A stretch of DNA of 64,000 nucleotides from JAYQKL01 sp049890195 (GCA_049890195.1 JBMHBY010000008.1:116513-180512); one strand, 5' to 3'. Counted from the first letter of the stretch, positions 33,759 through 43,013 are shown. The notes: generated from the letters alone by a model not told the origin. Translations and numbers: made by a program.

Positions 33759-34469
33759 TTAAAGCAGGTTCAGCAGCTTGAAACTCGCCACCTCTTTACG
33801 CCCGACCACAAGATGATCATGCAGCACGATGCCGAGGCCCTCGCAAATGTCCTTGAGATGCATGGTCATGTCGATATCGGCCTGTGAAGGCTTCGGGTCG
33901 CCGCTTGGATGATTATGGGCAATGACAATGGCTGAGGCGCTGAGAGTGATGGCCCGTCTTGCGATTTCACGGGGATAGACCGGAGTGTGGTCTATGGTGC
34001 CTTCAGACACGCATTCATCGGCAATGATGGCGTTGCGCCGGTCCAGAAAGATGACCCTGAACTCTTCAATATCCTTTTCCGCCATCTGGGTGCGGCAATA
34101 TGATTGCAATTCATCCCAAGAGCTGATCACATTACGGTGCATGATCCGGCTTTTGCCGACATGCTGAGCCAGCGCCTCAATGAGTTTGAGGGTGTAAACG
34201 GTGTGTTCCCCAACACCATCAACGCTTTGCAGCAAATCAGCCCGCGCTCCCAATGCCCCGGAGATATCGCCAAATCTGTTCAGCAAATCCTTGGCTATGG
34301 GTTTTGTGTCTCTGCGGCTGTGAGAGAGAAACAGAACACTCTCCAGCATTTCATAATCCGCAAGTGATTGCGGGTCCTTCATGAAACGCGCCTTTAATCT
34401 TTGCCTATGCCCGTAAAAATGTTGGGGATTTTTTGTCATGACGTTGTTCTTGTTGTTTTTTTGCGTCAT
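33759..34469 (-). CDS. radC: RadC family protein (JAB/MPN-domain)
   Basis: 236-aa RadC/YicR family protein. The N-terminal helix-hairpin-helix part (LLQSVDGVGEHTVYTLKLIEA interrupted near residue 80) is followed by the JAB1/MPN-type metal-binding domain: conserved E/H-rich end ITLSASAIVIAHNHPSGDP (HxHx7D pattern) near residue 170-190. The radiation-repair role once claimed for E. coli RadC is not established, so function is open. The start at 34469 is chosen for position; the ATG at 34439 is an alternative. It starts seven bases after the map stop, an arrangement repeated in other alphaproteobacteria. Confidence 0.9.
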   Translation of the reverse strand: MTQKNNKNNVMTKNPQHFYGHRQRLKARFMKDPQSLADYEMLESVLFLSHSRRDTKPIAKDLLNRFGDISGALGARADLLQSVDGVGEHTVYTLKLIEALAQHVGKSRIMHRNVISSWDELQSYCRTQMAEKDIEEFRVIFLDRRNAIIADECVSEGTIDHTPVYPREIARRAITLSASAIVIAHNHPSGDPKPSQADIDMTMHLKDICEGLGIVLHDHLVVGRKEVASFKLLNLL

Positions 34470-34476
34470 TGTCCTG

Positions 34477-35307
34477 TCAGTCCGGCGGATGTTGATGGGG
34501 TTGGTGCAGACCGGCAGGGGAGAGTGTGAAAATTTCATAGCCGTCAGTTGTGACGCCGATGGAATGCTCGAACTGGGCCGACAGCGACCGGTCACGGGTG
34601 ACAGCGGTCCAGCCATCCCCCAAAATCTTGACACCGGCTTTGCCGAGATTGAGCATTGGCTCAATGGTGAAGATCATGCCGGGCTGCAAGGCAAGCCCCT
34701 GACCGGCATGCCCGTAATGCAGGATATTTGGCGCATCATGGAAAATCTGCCCCAGGCCATGTCCGCAAAAATCCCTGACAACCGAAAGGCGTTCCGCTTC
34801 GGCGTGGTCTTGGATGGCTGCGCCAATGTCCCCGAGTGTCGCGCCAGGCTTGACAGCCTCAATCCCCAGCATCATGGATTGATAGGTGATGTCCATCAGG
34901 CGTTTTGCGCGGACAGGTACGTCACCCACAGCGAACATGCGGCTATGGTCGCCATGCCAGCCCTCATAGATCAAAGTTACGTCAATATTGAGAATATCGC
35001 CCTCTTTCAATACGCGCTCGCCCGGAATGCCGTGGCAGACGACATGGTTCAAGGAGGTGCAGATTGATTTTTTGAAACCACGATAGTTCAGAGGGGCGGG
35101 GACGGCGCCGTGATCCAGAATGAACTCAAAGGCCAGCGCGTCAAGGGCGCCGGTTGTTACCCCCGGCTTCACATGCGCACAAAGCATGTCAATACAGGCC
35201 GCCGCCATGTGGCCGACGACCCGCATTGCCTCAAATGCCTCAGGTCCATGCAGCTTGATTTGACCGGTATTGGCCAAGGGTGCGGATTGTGCGTCGATAT
35301 AATTCAT
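34477..35307 (-). CDS. map: Type I methionine aminopeptidase
   Basis: Removes the N-terminal Met from nascent proteins; 276 aa. Metal ligands of the pita-bread fold are present: DILNIDVTLIYEGWHGDHSRMF split at about residues 107-128 (two Asp), FCGHGLGQIFHDAPNILHYG (His near 183), and MIFTIEPMLNLG (Glu near 216) and the final Glu in SLSAQFEHSIGVT. The C-terminal tail ends in a histidine/proline-rich stretch of about 12 residues, a little unusual. Followed by radC on the same strand. Confidence 0.96.
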   Translation of the reverse strand: MNYIDAQSAPLANTGQIKLHGPEAFEAMRVVGHMAAACIDMLCAHVKPGVTTGALDALAFEFILDHGAVPAPLNYRGFKKSICTSLNHVVCHGIPGERVLKEGDILNIDVTLIYEGWHGDHSRMFAVGDVPVRAKRLMDITYQSMMLGIEAVKPGATLGDIGAAIQDHAEAERLSVVRDFCGHGLGQIFHDAPNILHYGHAGQGLALQPGMIFTIEPMLNLGKAGVKILGDGWTAVTRDRSLSAQFEHSIGVTTDGYEIFTLSPAGLHQPHQHPPD

Positions 35308-35401
35308 TATTCGTCTTCTAGCATGAATGTGTCGCCTTTCGCCAGTTTCACGACCATGTGGAACTGTTTTTTTCTGTTCCGGGTATTTTTCCGCTTTGGG
35401 C

Positions 35402-35430
35402 TTGGGAAACAGAACGGCATTTGCTATAGC
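35402..35430 (+). promoter_or_regulatory. Probable promoter of tRNA-Leu
   Basis: TTGGGA (35402-35407), a 17-base spacer and TATAGC (35425-35430) form a good promoter whose expected start, near 35437, is about nine bases before the mature tRNA-Leu 5' end. Confidence 0.58.
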
Positions 35431-35445
35431 AAGTTCACCGGTTTT

Positions 35446-35532
35446 GGCCCCCTGGCGGAATTGGTAGACGCAGGAGACTTAAAATCTTCGTCCGTTAGCG
35501 GAGTGCCGGTTCAAGTCCGGCGGGGGCCACCA
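35446..35532 (+). tRNA. tRNA-Leu (anticodon UAA)
   Basis: Cloverleaf with a seven-base acceptor stem (GGCCCCC with GGGGGCC), D-arm GGCGGAATTGGTAGACGC, anticodon loop CTTAAAA giving UAA, a long variable arm (type II tRNA, as expected for Leu), and T-arm GCCGGTTCAAGTCCGGC. The 3' CCA is encoded (35530-35532). It is between the divergent map gene and the 3' end of the converging hydrolase, whose stop codon lies six bases downstream. Confidence 0.97.
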
Positions 35533-35538
35533 CCGGAC

Positions 35539-36537
35539 TTATTTGAGTATTTGTTCCCGGATAAATTTGTCTGCATGCATGGCGGACAATTTGGGTGTCG
35601 TCTCCATCGGCAGGTGACCGACCCCGGGATAGGTGATCAGCTCGGATGTCAGAATATAGGCATTCATCCGCCGTCCGTATTTGGCCGGGACAAAGCTGTC
35701 CTCCTCACCCCAAATCAACAGGGTCGGGACAATAATCCCCCCAAGGTAAATGTCCATCGGCTCCTCGGCGGCCTGTTGTTGCAGGCGCTGGCTTGTGGCG
35801 GCGCGGTTGCCGACATGCAGCAGCAGATCGTAATAGCGCTGAACCAACTCGGGCGTGACGGCCAATGGGGTCCCGTAGGCGTCGAGAACCGACTGTTCAA
35901 TGGCCCAATATGGCGTGATGTAACGGGTCAGACCTGAAATACCCGGCATGCCGGCAAGGCGGAAGGCAAAGGGTATCTTGTCCTGATCATCTTTTTTCAA
36001 GCCGCTTGACCCGATCAAAACAAGCCCCTGGACGCGTTTGGGGTGCTTCAGCGCGATTCTGAGCGCAACGCTGCCGCCCATCGAGCTGCCGGCGAAAATC
36101 GCCTGTTTGATTTTCAGGTGATTGAGGGACTGGACCACAGCCGCCGCCATGGCATGGCTGGTGTAGTCCCCGTCAAGGGTCGGGCCGGTGACACCATGAC
36201 CGGGAAGATCCATCCGCACAATTCTGTATTTTCCCTTTAGCTCGTTGGTCCAGGCGTCCCAGCTGTGAAGGGAGGCGTTGGAGCCATGGATGAGCACCAG
36301 CACCGGCGCGTCTTTCGGCCCCTCATCCTTTAAATGTAAAATGGTCTGGTTGCCGAGGGTCAAAAAGATGGATTCATCATCAGTATATTTGGCGACAATC
36401 TCGAATCTTGGCTTGTCCGGAACGGTGAACACCGTCATCGCAAAAAGGCTTGCCACAAAAGTCAGCACCAACACACTGATGAGAGTGATGAAGATGCGGC
36501 CGAGCCATTTTCTCAGTGGTTTTTTCAGTCTAGCCAA
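35539..36537 (-). CDS. Alpha/beta hydrolase, membrane-anchored
   Basis: 332-aa alpha/beta-fold hydrolase with an N-terminal membrane anchor (about residues 13-37, FITLISVLVLTFVASLFA) after a basic start, so the catalytic domain is probably periplasmic. Catalytic triad: Ser152 in the nucleophile elbow GSSMGG, Asp in LLIWGEEDSFVPA, His in PGVGHLPME. The oxyanion segment is LIHGSNASLHSW at about residues 82-93. Substrate unknown. Its 3' end nearly touches tRNA-Leu, and no terminator is visible there. Confidence 0.87.
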   Translation of the reverse strand: MARLKKPLRKWLGRIFITLISVLVLTFVASLFAMTVFTVPDKPRFEIVAKYTDDESIFLTLGNQTILHLKDEGPKDAPVLVLIHGSNASLHSWDAWTNELKGKYRIVRMDLPGHGVTGPTLDGDYTSHAMAAAVVQSLNHLKIKQAIFAGSSMGGSVALRIALKHPKRVQGLVLIGSSGLKKDDQDKIPFAFRLAGMPGISGLTRYITPYWAIEQSVLDAYGTPLAVTPELVQRYYDLLLHVGNRAATSQRLQQQAAEEPMDIYLGGIIVPTLLIWGEEDSFVPAKYGRRMNAYILTSELITYPGVGHLPMETTPKLSAMHADKFIREQILK

Positions 36538-36610
36538 GCTCTTGCCTTTGCATGAGATCCCCGTCCTGCCAGTTTAGGTCGAAGCGGGGATAAAGCGCAA
36601 TCACTATTGC

Positions 36611-36844
36611 CTAGTCCGCCAGACAGTCGGCCGGGATGGTTTCCTCGGTCTGCAGCGAGGCGTCATATTCATAGACAGTGGAGCAATAGGGGCAGATGAT
36701 GTTGGAGTCCCGTCCCATATCCAGAAAAATATGAGGATGGTCATAGGGTTTGCTGGCGCCGATGCATTCAAATTGCTTGACCCCGATCCGGATGGTCTGC
36801 ACGCCTTGATCATTGCTGAATTTCGGTTTGGCCTGGTCTGCCAT
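36611..36844 (-). CDS. Zinc-finger (zf-CHCC, NDUFS6-like) protein
   Basis: 77-aa protein of the zf-CHCC family, related to the NDUFS6 accessory subunit of mitochondrial complex I. Ligands lie in FECIGASKPYDHPHIFLDMG and CPYCSTVY (Cys28, His36 or 38, and Cys51/Cys54). Common in Alphaproteobacteria as a free-standing small gene; role likely linked to complex I assembly, which is inference. Preceded by the M20 amidohydrolase gene on the same strand. Confidence 0.85.
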   Translation of the reverse strand: MADQAKPKFSNDQGVQTIRIGVKQFECIGASKPYDHPHIFLDMGRDSNIICPYCSTVYEYDASLQTEETIPADCLAD

Positions 36845-36907
36845 GAAACGCTCCTTAACTTGCCAGCAAAGCTATATCGTTTGTTGCCCTGCCAATCAAG
36901 CCCTGTG

Positions 36908-38155
36908 TCAACAGCATCCACAGCCGCCGAGGCCCGGATTGCCGCCGGCCCGCCAGGCCCCTGAAACCGCGCGGCGTGAATGGGTCTCGGTCGCTGCAAA
37001 GGCGGCCTTTGACTTTTCGCGCAGGGTTTCATCCAACATCACATCCAATGCGGTCATGGCCATGGCTTTTGCACCGTCCAGCACCGCCTGGTCGCCGGCG
37101 GCACTGGCAGCATGCCGGGTGAAGTCCGGGTGGTGTATGTTCACCTCCGGAGGGGCACAGGCGATCATCGGATGGATGGACGGCACCCGGTGGGACACAT
37201 TGCCCATATCTGTTGAGCCGGAGGCGGACAGGTTCTCAATCGGAAAAAACACCCGACCAAGGCTTTCGGCATTGTCCTGATAGGCTTGGGCAATGTCCCA
37301 ATTATCCTTGATTTCAAGATAATCCACCTTGGCCCATTCAATGTCGGCCCGACAGCCAGTGGCCAGGGCGCCGGCCTCCAGACAACCCTGAACGCGGGTT
37401 TTGATGTCAGCCAAGGCAACACCATCGGCGGCGCGGACATAGAAAACACCGGCGGCGCGGTGCGGAACAATGTTGGGGGCATCACCTGCCTCAGTGAAAA
37501 TACCATGGATTTTCTCTGTCGGACGGATGTGCTGGCGCAGCTGGGCGAGGGATTGATAGGCTGTCACCAAAGCATCCAAAGCATTGATGCCGTCATGCGG
37601 CATGCCGGCGGCATGGGCGTTGCGGCCATGGTAGGTGACTTTGACCTCGGTCATGGCAAGCGACGGCATGGTGATCAAATCCGCCCCGGCAGGATGCACC
37701 ATCATGGCGGCGTCGAGCCCGTCAAAGGCGTTTTGCTGGGCCATGTATTCCTTGCCGCCGCCGCCCTCCTCGGCAGGGGTGCCGAGATATCTGACCTTGC
37801 CGGGCAGGTCAGCCCCCAGCCTGGCCAGCGCCAAGGCTGCGCCGAGACCGGCGGCGGCGATAATGTTGTGGCCACAGGCATGCCCGATGGCAGGCAAGGC
37901 GTCATATTCCGAGATGACCCCGATTTCCGTTTCGCCGGCTCCGAATTCGCTGATGAAGGCCGTGTCCAGGCCGCATGCCTGACGGGTGACGCTTAACCCG
38001 TTGTCCTCAACGGCTTTGGTTAGGGTTTCTGCGGCAAAATATTCCTCAAAGGCCAGTTCCGGTCTGGCATGGATGGCGTGGCTGATGCGCACAAGTTCCA
38101 GCGCCAACGTGTCAATCTGTTCCGCAACCTGCTGTTTCAATTTTTGTAAGGCCAT
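36908..38155 (-). CDS. M20-family amidohydrolase
   Basis: 415-aa metallopeptidase-fold amidohydrolase of the M20D type (hippurate hydrolase / p-aminobenzoyl-glutamate hydrolase relatives). Metal-site segments: HAIHARPELAFEEYFAA (about 25-41), EYDALPAIGHACGHNIIAAAG (split, about 84-104), and GTPAEEGGGGKEYMAQQNAFDG near 128. The dimerisation domain is in the middle (VKVTYHGRNAHAAGMPHDGIN near 174). I chose the ATG at 38155; the frame runs on to 38326 but the added residues are non-family. Substrate cannot be assigned. The 3' end encodes a Gly/Cys-rich tail. Confidence 0.9.
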   Translation of the reverse strand: MALQKLKQQVAEQIDTLALELVRISHAIHARPELAFEEYFAAETLTKAVEDNGLSVTRQACGLDTAFISEFGAGETEIGVISEYDALPAIGHACGHNIIAAAGLGAALALARLGADLPGKVRYLGTPAEEGGGGKEYMAQQNAFDGLDAAMMVHPAGADLITMPSLAMTEVKVTYHGRNAHAAGMPHDGINALDALVTAYQSLAQLRQHIRPTEKIHGIFTEAGDAPNIVPHRAAGVFYVRAADGVALADIKTRVQGCLEAGALATGCRADIEWAKVDYLEIKDNWDIAQAYQDNAESLGRVFFPIENLSASGSTDMGNVSHRVPSIHPMIACAPPEVNIHHPDFTRHAASAAGDQAVLDGAKAMAMTALDVMLDETLREKSKAAFAATETHSRRAVSGAWRAGGNPGLGGCGCC

Positions 38156-38298
38156 TTTTCCTTGTCCAACATGTTTGCCTAATGCTACCCGCGCGGCGCC
38201 CCCAAAGCAATGAAGACAGGGGCCGGCTTCGTGGAAATCTTGCTTGCACCTCGCATTAAACCACATTACTGCTAGGGAGAACACCAAAGGGTAGCGGA

Positions 38299-39117
38299 AT
38301 GACTGACGAGAATTCAAAACCGTCACTGGAAGATGTGTGGAGGTCCATGCGTGAGGAAGCCGAGCGGATGGCGGGACAGGACACCGTCTTGTCGGATTTT
38401 CTGCACAAGCGGGTCCTTGGGCAATCAGACCTTGTTGGTGCCGTCACCGCGAATTTGTCCGACAAATTGGCCCAGCCTGATATGCCGCAAGCAACTCTGA
38501 GCAGGGAAATCGCCGCGGCATTTGCAGCGGATGAAACCATTGCGCAGACCATGTGCGAAGATATTGTCGCCGTCCATGACCGCGATCCGGCTTGCCGCAC
38601 CTATCTGGACCCGGTGCTGTTTTTCAAGGGGTTTTTGGCACTGCAGGCCTACCGTGCAGCGCATCAGATGATGCAGCAAGGGCGGCGCGGCATGGCGATG
38701 TTGATCCAGAACCGGGCCTCAGAGGTGTTTGGCGCCGATATTCACCCCTCTGCCAAAATCGGCAGCGGCATCATGATTGACCACGCCACAGGAGTGGTCA
38801 TTGGTGAGACCGCCGTGATCGGCAATGAGGTTTCGATGCTGCATGGTGTGACTCTGGGCGGCAGCGGCAAAGAGGGTGGTGACCGGCATCCAAAAATCGG
38901 CAACGGGGTTCTGATCAGCGTCGGGGCTAAGGTGCTTGGTAACATTCACATTGGCGATTGCGCCAAGATCGGCGGCGGCAGCGTCGTCCTGACCGATGTG
39001 CCGGCCTATTCCACCGCCGTCGGTATCCCGGCAAAGGTGGTCGGCAAGGTTGACACGCCGACACCATCTCGGTCCATGGATCATTCCTTGGCTGATGCCA
39101 TGGACAAGAAAAAATAG
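38299..39117 (+). CDS. cysE: Serine O-acetyltransferase
   Basis: Acetylates serine with acetyl-CoA, the committed step to cysteine. 272 aa. The N-terminal helical domain (about 1-140, with DPACRTYLDPVLFFKGF) precedes the left-handed hexapeptide-repeat helix (about 145-250): DIHPSAKIGSGIMIDHATGV has the catalytic Asp/His, then LHGVTLGGSGKEGGDRHPKIG. The C-terminal PAKVVGK closes the domain. Its start is 143 bases from the divergent amidohydrolase. DUF3126 and gamma-carbonic-anhydrase genes follow closely. Confidence 0.96.
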   Translation: MTDENSKPSLEDVWRSMREEAERMAGQDTVLSDFLHKRVLGQSDLVGAVTANLSDKLAQPDMPQATLSREIAAAFAADETIAQTMCEDIVAVHDRDPACRTYLDPVLFFKGFLALQAYRAAHQMMQQGRRGMAMLIQNRASEVFGADIHPSAKIGSGIMIDHATGVVIGETAVIGNEVSMLHGVTLGGSGKEGGDRHPKIGNGVLISVGAKVLGNIHIGDCAKIGGGSVVLTDVPAYSTAVGIPAKVVGKVDTPTPSRSMDHSLADAMDKKK

Positions 39118-39132
39118 GGAGGAAAGCGCCAC

Positions 39133-39351
39133 ATGACTGATGAGGAAATCAAAAAGGTCGAAACATATCTGCGTCGCCAGTTCCGGCTCGACACGATTAC
39201 GGTCAACCGCAGCGCCCGGGCTGACATGTGCGAGGTCACGATTGACGGGGATTTTGTCGGCACCTTGACCTCAGATGAGGATGAAGGTGAGGTCAGCTAT
39301 AATTTTGTCATGGCCATTCTGGATTTCGACCTTGAAGAGGCGGGGCTTTAA
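39133..39351 (+). CDS. DUF3126 family protein
   Basis: 72-aa protein of DUF3126, an alphaproteobacterial family of unknown function. Pattern: helix (EEIKKVETYLRRQF, 4-17), then strands ITVNRSARADMCEVTIDG and VSYNFVMAILDFDLEEAG. No catalytic residues evident. It lies 15 bases after cysE and directly abuts the next start (TAAATG), so it is part of that unit. Confidence 0.88.
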   Translation: MTDEEIKKVETYLRRQFRLDTITVNRSARADMCEVTIDGDFVGTLTSDEDEGEVSYNFVMAILDFDLEEAGL

Positions 39352-39882
39352 ATGACCCTTTATGCCCTCGATGGAAAGCGGCCTGTTTTGCCGGAAAGCG
39401 GGAATTTCTGGGTTGCGCCCAACGCCCAGATCATCGGCAATGTGACATTCCATGAAAATGCGAGCGCCTGGTTTGGTGTGGTTGTGCGCGGTGACAATGA
39501 TGAGATTGTGATCGGCGAAAACACCAACATCCAGGATAATTCTGTATTGCATACCGATCTGGGTTTTCCGCTAAGTTTGGGGAAAAACTGCGTGGTCGGG
39601 CACATGGCCATGCTGCATGGCTGCACAATTGGCGACAATTCTCTGATCGGCATGGGCGCGATTGTCATGAACGGAGCGAAAATCGGCAAAAACTGTCTGA
39701 TTGGGGCCCAGGCCTTTGTCAAGGAAGGCATGGAGGTGCCGGACAACTCAATGGTGCTCGGCCAGCCCGGCAAGGTTGTCAAGCCGGTGTCAGACGAGGT
39801 GGCGGCCTTTATCACGGCCAATGCCGATGTTTATGTCAAAAACTGGCAAAGGTTTAAATCCGGACTTGTCGCTTTGGATTAA
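39352..39882 (+). CDS. Gamma-class carbonic anhydrase-like protein (PaaY/YrdA type)
   Basis: 176-aa left-handed beta-helix protein of the gamma carbonic anhydrase family. The three zinc-type His are present in the expected places: VLHTDLG (about 63-69), VGHMAMLHGCTIGDNS (about 80-95). N-terminal FWVAPNAQIIGNVTFHENASAWFG is diagnostic. Many family members lack measurable anhydrase activity, so the biochemical role is uncertain. It abuts DUF3126. Confidence 0.9.
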   Translation: MTLYALDGKRPVLPESGNFWVAPNAQIIGNVTFHENASAWFGVVVRGDNDEIVIGENTNIQDNSVLHTDLGFPLSLGKNCVVGHMAMLHGCTIGDNSLIGMGAIVMNGAKIGKNCLIGAQAFVKEGMEVPDNSMVLGQPGKVVKPVSDEVAAFITANADVYVKNWQRFKSGLVALD

Positions 39883-39936
39883 ACAACCCTTGATTTCATT
39901 CCCCCTGTTTGTCACAGTTCCTAAAATGGAGGGGAT

Positions 39937-41571
39937 ATGGTTTACGATTATATTATAGTAGGTGCCGGCAGCGCGGGTTGCGTTCTGGCAAACCGTTTGA
40001 CGGAAGATCCGTCCACCCAGGTTTTGCTGATAGAAGCGGGCGGCAAAGACCGCAATCCCTTCATTCACATGCCGTCCGGCTATTCGCAGATTGTACCTGA
40101 AAAAAACAAGAGCAATTATGGATTTGAGACAGCCCCTGTGCCCGGCCTGAATGGGCGTGAGATGTATTGGCCGCGAGGACGCGGCTGGGGCGGCTCATCA
40201 TCAATCAATGCCATGGTTTATATTCGCGGCCATGCCTGGGACTATGACCATTGGAATCAATTGGGCAATCAGGGCTGGTCGTATGAAAGCGTGTTGCCTT
40301 ATTTCAAGCGGGCGGAATGTTTCAACGGCGACGGTGATCTTGATTATCATGGCACATCCGGCTTGTTGCATGTCAAAAAATCCGACCAGAAAAACGACCT
40401 TCTGCTCGATAAATTCATCGAGGCGGGCGAACAGGCAGGCTTTCCGCTCACGCATGATTTCAACGGCAAGGAGCAGGAGGGGTTTTCGCGGTATGAGCAC
40501 ACTTTGAAGGGCAACAAGCGCAACAGCGCGGCCCGTGCCTATCTGCATCCGGTGTTGAATCGTCCCAACCTGCACACCATGACCCATTTGCAGACGGATC
40601 GCGTGGAAGTCAAAGATGGTGAAGCTGTGGCCGTTATTGCGCGGCGCGGCGGCAAGGAAGTTCGTCTGGAGGCCAGAAAGGAGATCATTCTCTCCTGCGG
40701 GGCGCTGAACAGTCCACAAATTCTGTTGCGCTCAGGTATTGGACCTTCCTCGGAAATCACCAAACATGGCATTGATATGGTACATGAATTGCCCGGTGTT
40801 GGCGGCAATCTGCAGGACCATGTCGGGGTGACTTTGCAATATGCCTGCACCCAGCCCATCACCATGCACACTTCAACCCAGCCTTTGGGGATGCTTTTGG
40901 CGGGGCTGCGGTATTATCTTTTCGGTGGCGGCCCGGCCTCAATACCCCCGACCAGCGGCGGCGCCTTCATCAAGTCCACGCCGGAAAAGGATATCCCGGA
41001 CACCCAGTTCCATTATGTGTCCCTGGGCATGATTGACTCGCACGGGCGCGGCAAAAAGTTTTCCGAGTGTCATGCCTTTTCCGTAATCTCTTACCTGTGC
41101 CGGCCCCTGAGCCGCGGGTATGTCGGGTTGAAGTCCGCCAATCCCTTCGACGATCCCTACATCCAGCCAAATTATTTCAAGGAGGAACAGGATATCATCG
41201 ACACCCGCAACGGTCTGTTGCAGGCCGACAAGGTTTTCTCCCAACATGTCTTTGACGCCTATCGGGGTGTGCGCCGCAAGCCGGCCCAGGAGATCGACAT
41301 CAATGACACATATCAGGTTGATGAGTGGATCAAGCAGACCTGTGAGACCCTCTATCACCCGGTCGGCACGTGTAAAATGGGGCGTGATGATCAGGCGGTC
41401 GTCAACGAGCATGGTCAGGTCCACGGGGTCGGCAAACTGCGTGTTGTCGATGCCTCCATCATGCCGACCTTGATTGGCGGTAACACCAATGCGCCGACCA
41501 TCATGATGGCGGAAAAGATTTCCGACCATCTGCGCGGGCGTAACTTCCTGCCGTCCCAGCCTGTGCAGTGA
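39937..41571 (+). CDS. GMC-family FAD oxidoreductase (choline/alcohol dehydrogenase-like)
   Basis: 544-aa flavoprotein of the glucose-methanol-choline family. FAD-binding DYIIVGAGSAGCVLANRLTED is split across residues 3-23, the GMC signature RGRGWGGSSSINAMVYIRG is at about 73-91, and the C-terminal catalytic His is in TLYHPVGTCKMG near residue 475, with NTNAPTIMMAEKISD closing. No signal peptide. Resembles BetA and long-chain alcohol dehydrogenases; no betaine genes are nearby, so the substrate is not assigned. It is followed 12 bases later by an HCCA isomerase-like gene. Confidence 0.92.
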   Translation: MVYDYIIVGAGSAGCVLANRLTEDPSTQVLLIEAGGKDRNPFIHMPSGYSQIVPEKNKSNYGFETAPVPGLNGREMYWPRGRGWGGSSSINAMVYIRGHAWDYDHWNQLGNQGWSYESVLPYFKRAECFNGDGDLDYHGTSGLLHVKKSDQKNDLLLDKFIEAGEQAGFPLTHDFNGKEQEGFSRYEHTLKGNKRNSAARAYLHPVLNRPNLHTMTHLQTDRVEVKDGEAVAVIARRGGKEVRLEARKEIILSCGALNSPQILLRSGIGPSSEITKHGIDMVHELPGVGGNLQDHVGVTLQYACTQPITMHTSTQPLGMLLAGLRYYLFGGGPASIPPTSGGAFIKSTPEKDIPDTQFHYVSLGMIDSHGRGKKFSECHAFSVISYLCRPLSRGYVGLKSANPFDDPYIQPNYFKEEQDIIDTRNGLLQADKVFSQHVFDAYRGVRRKPAQEIDINDTYQVDEWIKQTCETLYHPVGTCKMGRDDQAVVNEHGQVHGVGKLRVVDASIMPTLIGGNTNAPTIMMAEKISDHLRGRNFLPSQPVQ

Positions 41572-41583
41572 CCGTCTTATGTC

Positions 41584-42192
41584 ATGACAAAGATTGAATT
41601 GTTTTTTGACATATCCAGCCCCTGGACATATCTCGCTTTTTCTCAAATTGAGGAGCTGGCCGGGACGTACGACGCGGCTCTTGATTATCGGCCGATCATT
41701 GTCGGCGGTGTGTTCAATGCGGTGAACAGGCAGCTTTATGAAACCCGTGCGGCCATGGATGGGCCAAAACTGGCCTATCAACTCAAAGATTTGCAGGACT
41801 GGGCCGATCTTTATGACGTGACAATCAAATGGCCGGAGGTTTTTCCTTTAAACGCCGTCAAATTGATGCGCGGTGCGGTGATTGCCCAGCAGGAGGGGTG
41901 TCTGCGTACTTATGCGCAACTGGCATTTGAACGCTATTGGGGGCAGGGGGTGGATTTGTCGCAAATGGCGCCTTTACGGGACCTGGCCACTGCGGTCGGG
42001 ATGGATGCAGATGCGTTTGAGGCGGGGCTTGATGACGATGCGGTCAAGGCCGCTTTGCGGGCCAATACGGATGAATTGATCGCCAGAGGCGGCTTCGGTT
42101 CCCCGACCCTGTTTTTGGACGAGACGGACATGTTTTTCGGCAATGACCGTCTGCATCTGATTGCGGCCAAGCTGGGCCGGCGGTTGGTTTGA
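41584..42192 (+). CDS. 2-hydroxychromene-2-carboxylate isomerase-like (DsbA/GST kappa family)
   Basis: 202-aa thioredoxin-fold protein of the DsbA/kappa-GST group. The opening FFDISSPWTYLAFSQIEEL (7-25) has the Ser that activates glutathione, and the C-terminal GGFGSPTLFLDETDMFFGNDRL is typical, with the cis-Pro in GSPT. Named for the naphthalene-pathway isomerase, but no other aromatic degradation genes are present here, so a general glutathione-dependent role is more cautious. Its TGA overlaps the rhomboid start (TGATG). Confidence 0.85.
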   Translation: MTKIELFFDISSPWTYLAFSQIEELAGTYDAALDYRPIIVGGVFNAVNRQLYETRAAMDGPKLAYQLKDLQDWADLYDVTIKWPEVFPLNAVKLMRGAVIAQQEGCLRTYAQLAFERYWGQGVDLSQMAPLRDLATAVGMDADAFEAGLDDDAVKAALRANTDELIARGGFGSPTLFLDETDMFFGNDRLHLIAAKLGRRLV

Positions 42193-42920
42193 TGGATGCG
42201 TCTGTGAACGAGCCGATTTTGCGCTCCCCCCCTATTGTGCTGGGTTTGTGCGCAGCATTTGTGATTGTCCATGGGTTGGTTTTTACACTTGAGATGACAG
42301 ATGTGCTTTGGGTTTTTTCAGTGTTCAGCTTTATCCCGGCGCAGCTTGGCGAGGGGGTCAAGGCGCTGGCGAACCTCGTCAGTTTCGCGTTTTTCCACGG
42401 CAGTTGGGAGCATGTCATACTCAATACATTGTGGTTGTTGGTGTTTGGGACACCGGTGGCGGTTCGGCTTGAGACACCGGCGCGGTTTATCGGGCTGTTT
42501 TTGCTGACATCCGTTGTTTCCGGCCTGACCCATTATGTATTTCACGCCGACTCAGCGGTGCCGCTTGTCGGGGCGTCCGGCGGGGTGGCCGGCATGTTTG
42601 GCGCAGCGACCCGGTTCGCCTTGCCGGGTGTATCCTGGCTTAACCCGGATCAGGCCCGGAAAAAACTGCCCTTGATGCCGTTGCGCCAGACCCTTTCACG
42701 CCGCCCTGTTCTGGTGTTCATTGCGGTCTGGATGGCCTTGAATGTCGTATCCGGTGTTTCTGGCCTCAGCCCGAGCGGGCAGAGCGTGTCCATCGCCTGG
42801 CAAGCGCATATTGGCGGCTTTGTCGCAGGGCTGCTGCTGCTGCCCTGTTTTGAAAAACCGCCCGTTTCCCCGTCCGGGGGGCCGGGGAATGTTGAATATG
42901 GCCGCTGGGCTGGATCCTAA
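42192..42920 (+). CDS. Rhomboid family intramembrane serine protease
   Basis: 242-aa six-helix intramembrane protease. Catalytic Ser129 is in GASGGVAGMFG and catalytic His206 in WQAHIGGFVAGLL, the two essential residues. FAFFHGSWEHVILNTLWLLVFG (about 59-80) carries the conserved HxxxN oxyanion region. The ATG at 42192 overlaps the previous stop. Substrates unknown. A loop with a basic stretch (RKKLPLMPLRQTLSRRP) lies between helices 4 and 5. Confidence 0.92.
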   Translation: MDASVNEPILRSPPIVLGLCAAFVIVHGLVFTLEMTDVLWVFSVFSFIPAQLGEGVKALANLVSFAFFHGSWEHVILNTLWLLVFGTPVAVRLETPARFIGLFLLTSVVSGLTHYVFHADSAVPLVGASGGVAGMFGAATRFALPGVSWLNPDQARKKLPLMPLRQTLSRRPVLVFIAVWMALNVVSGVSGLSPSGQSVSIAWQAHIGGFVAGLLLLPCFEKPPVSPSGGPGNVEYGRWAGS

Positions 42921-43013
42921 GCCATTGTTTTAAATTAACTTTATTTTAAACCAATGCGCGTTTTCTTGCATTGAGACCCCAGTTGGCGCACACTTGCCTT
43001 CTAAGGAGGTACA

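Noticed and set aside
34438..35067. 209-codon plus-strand frame opposite map
   Set aside because: Antisense to a well-supported methionine aminopeptidase gene.
35110..35937. 275-codon plus-strand frame across tRNA-Leu
   Set aside because: It spans a tRNA gene and the antisense of map and the hydrolase; not plausible as coding.
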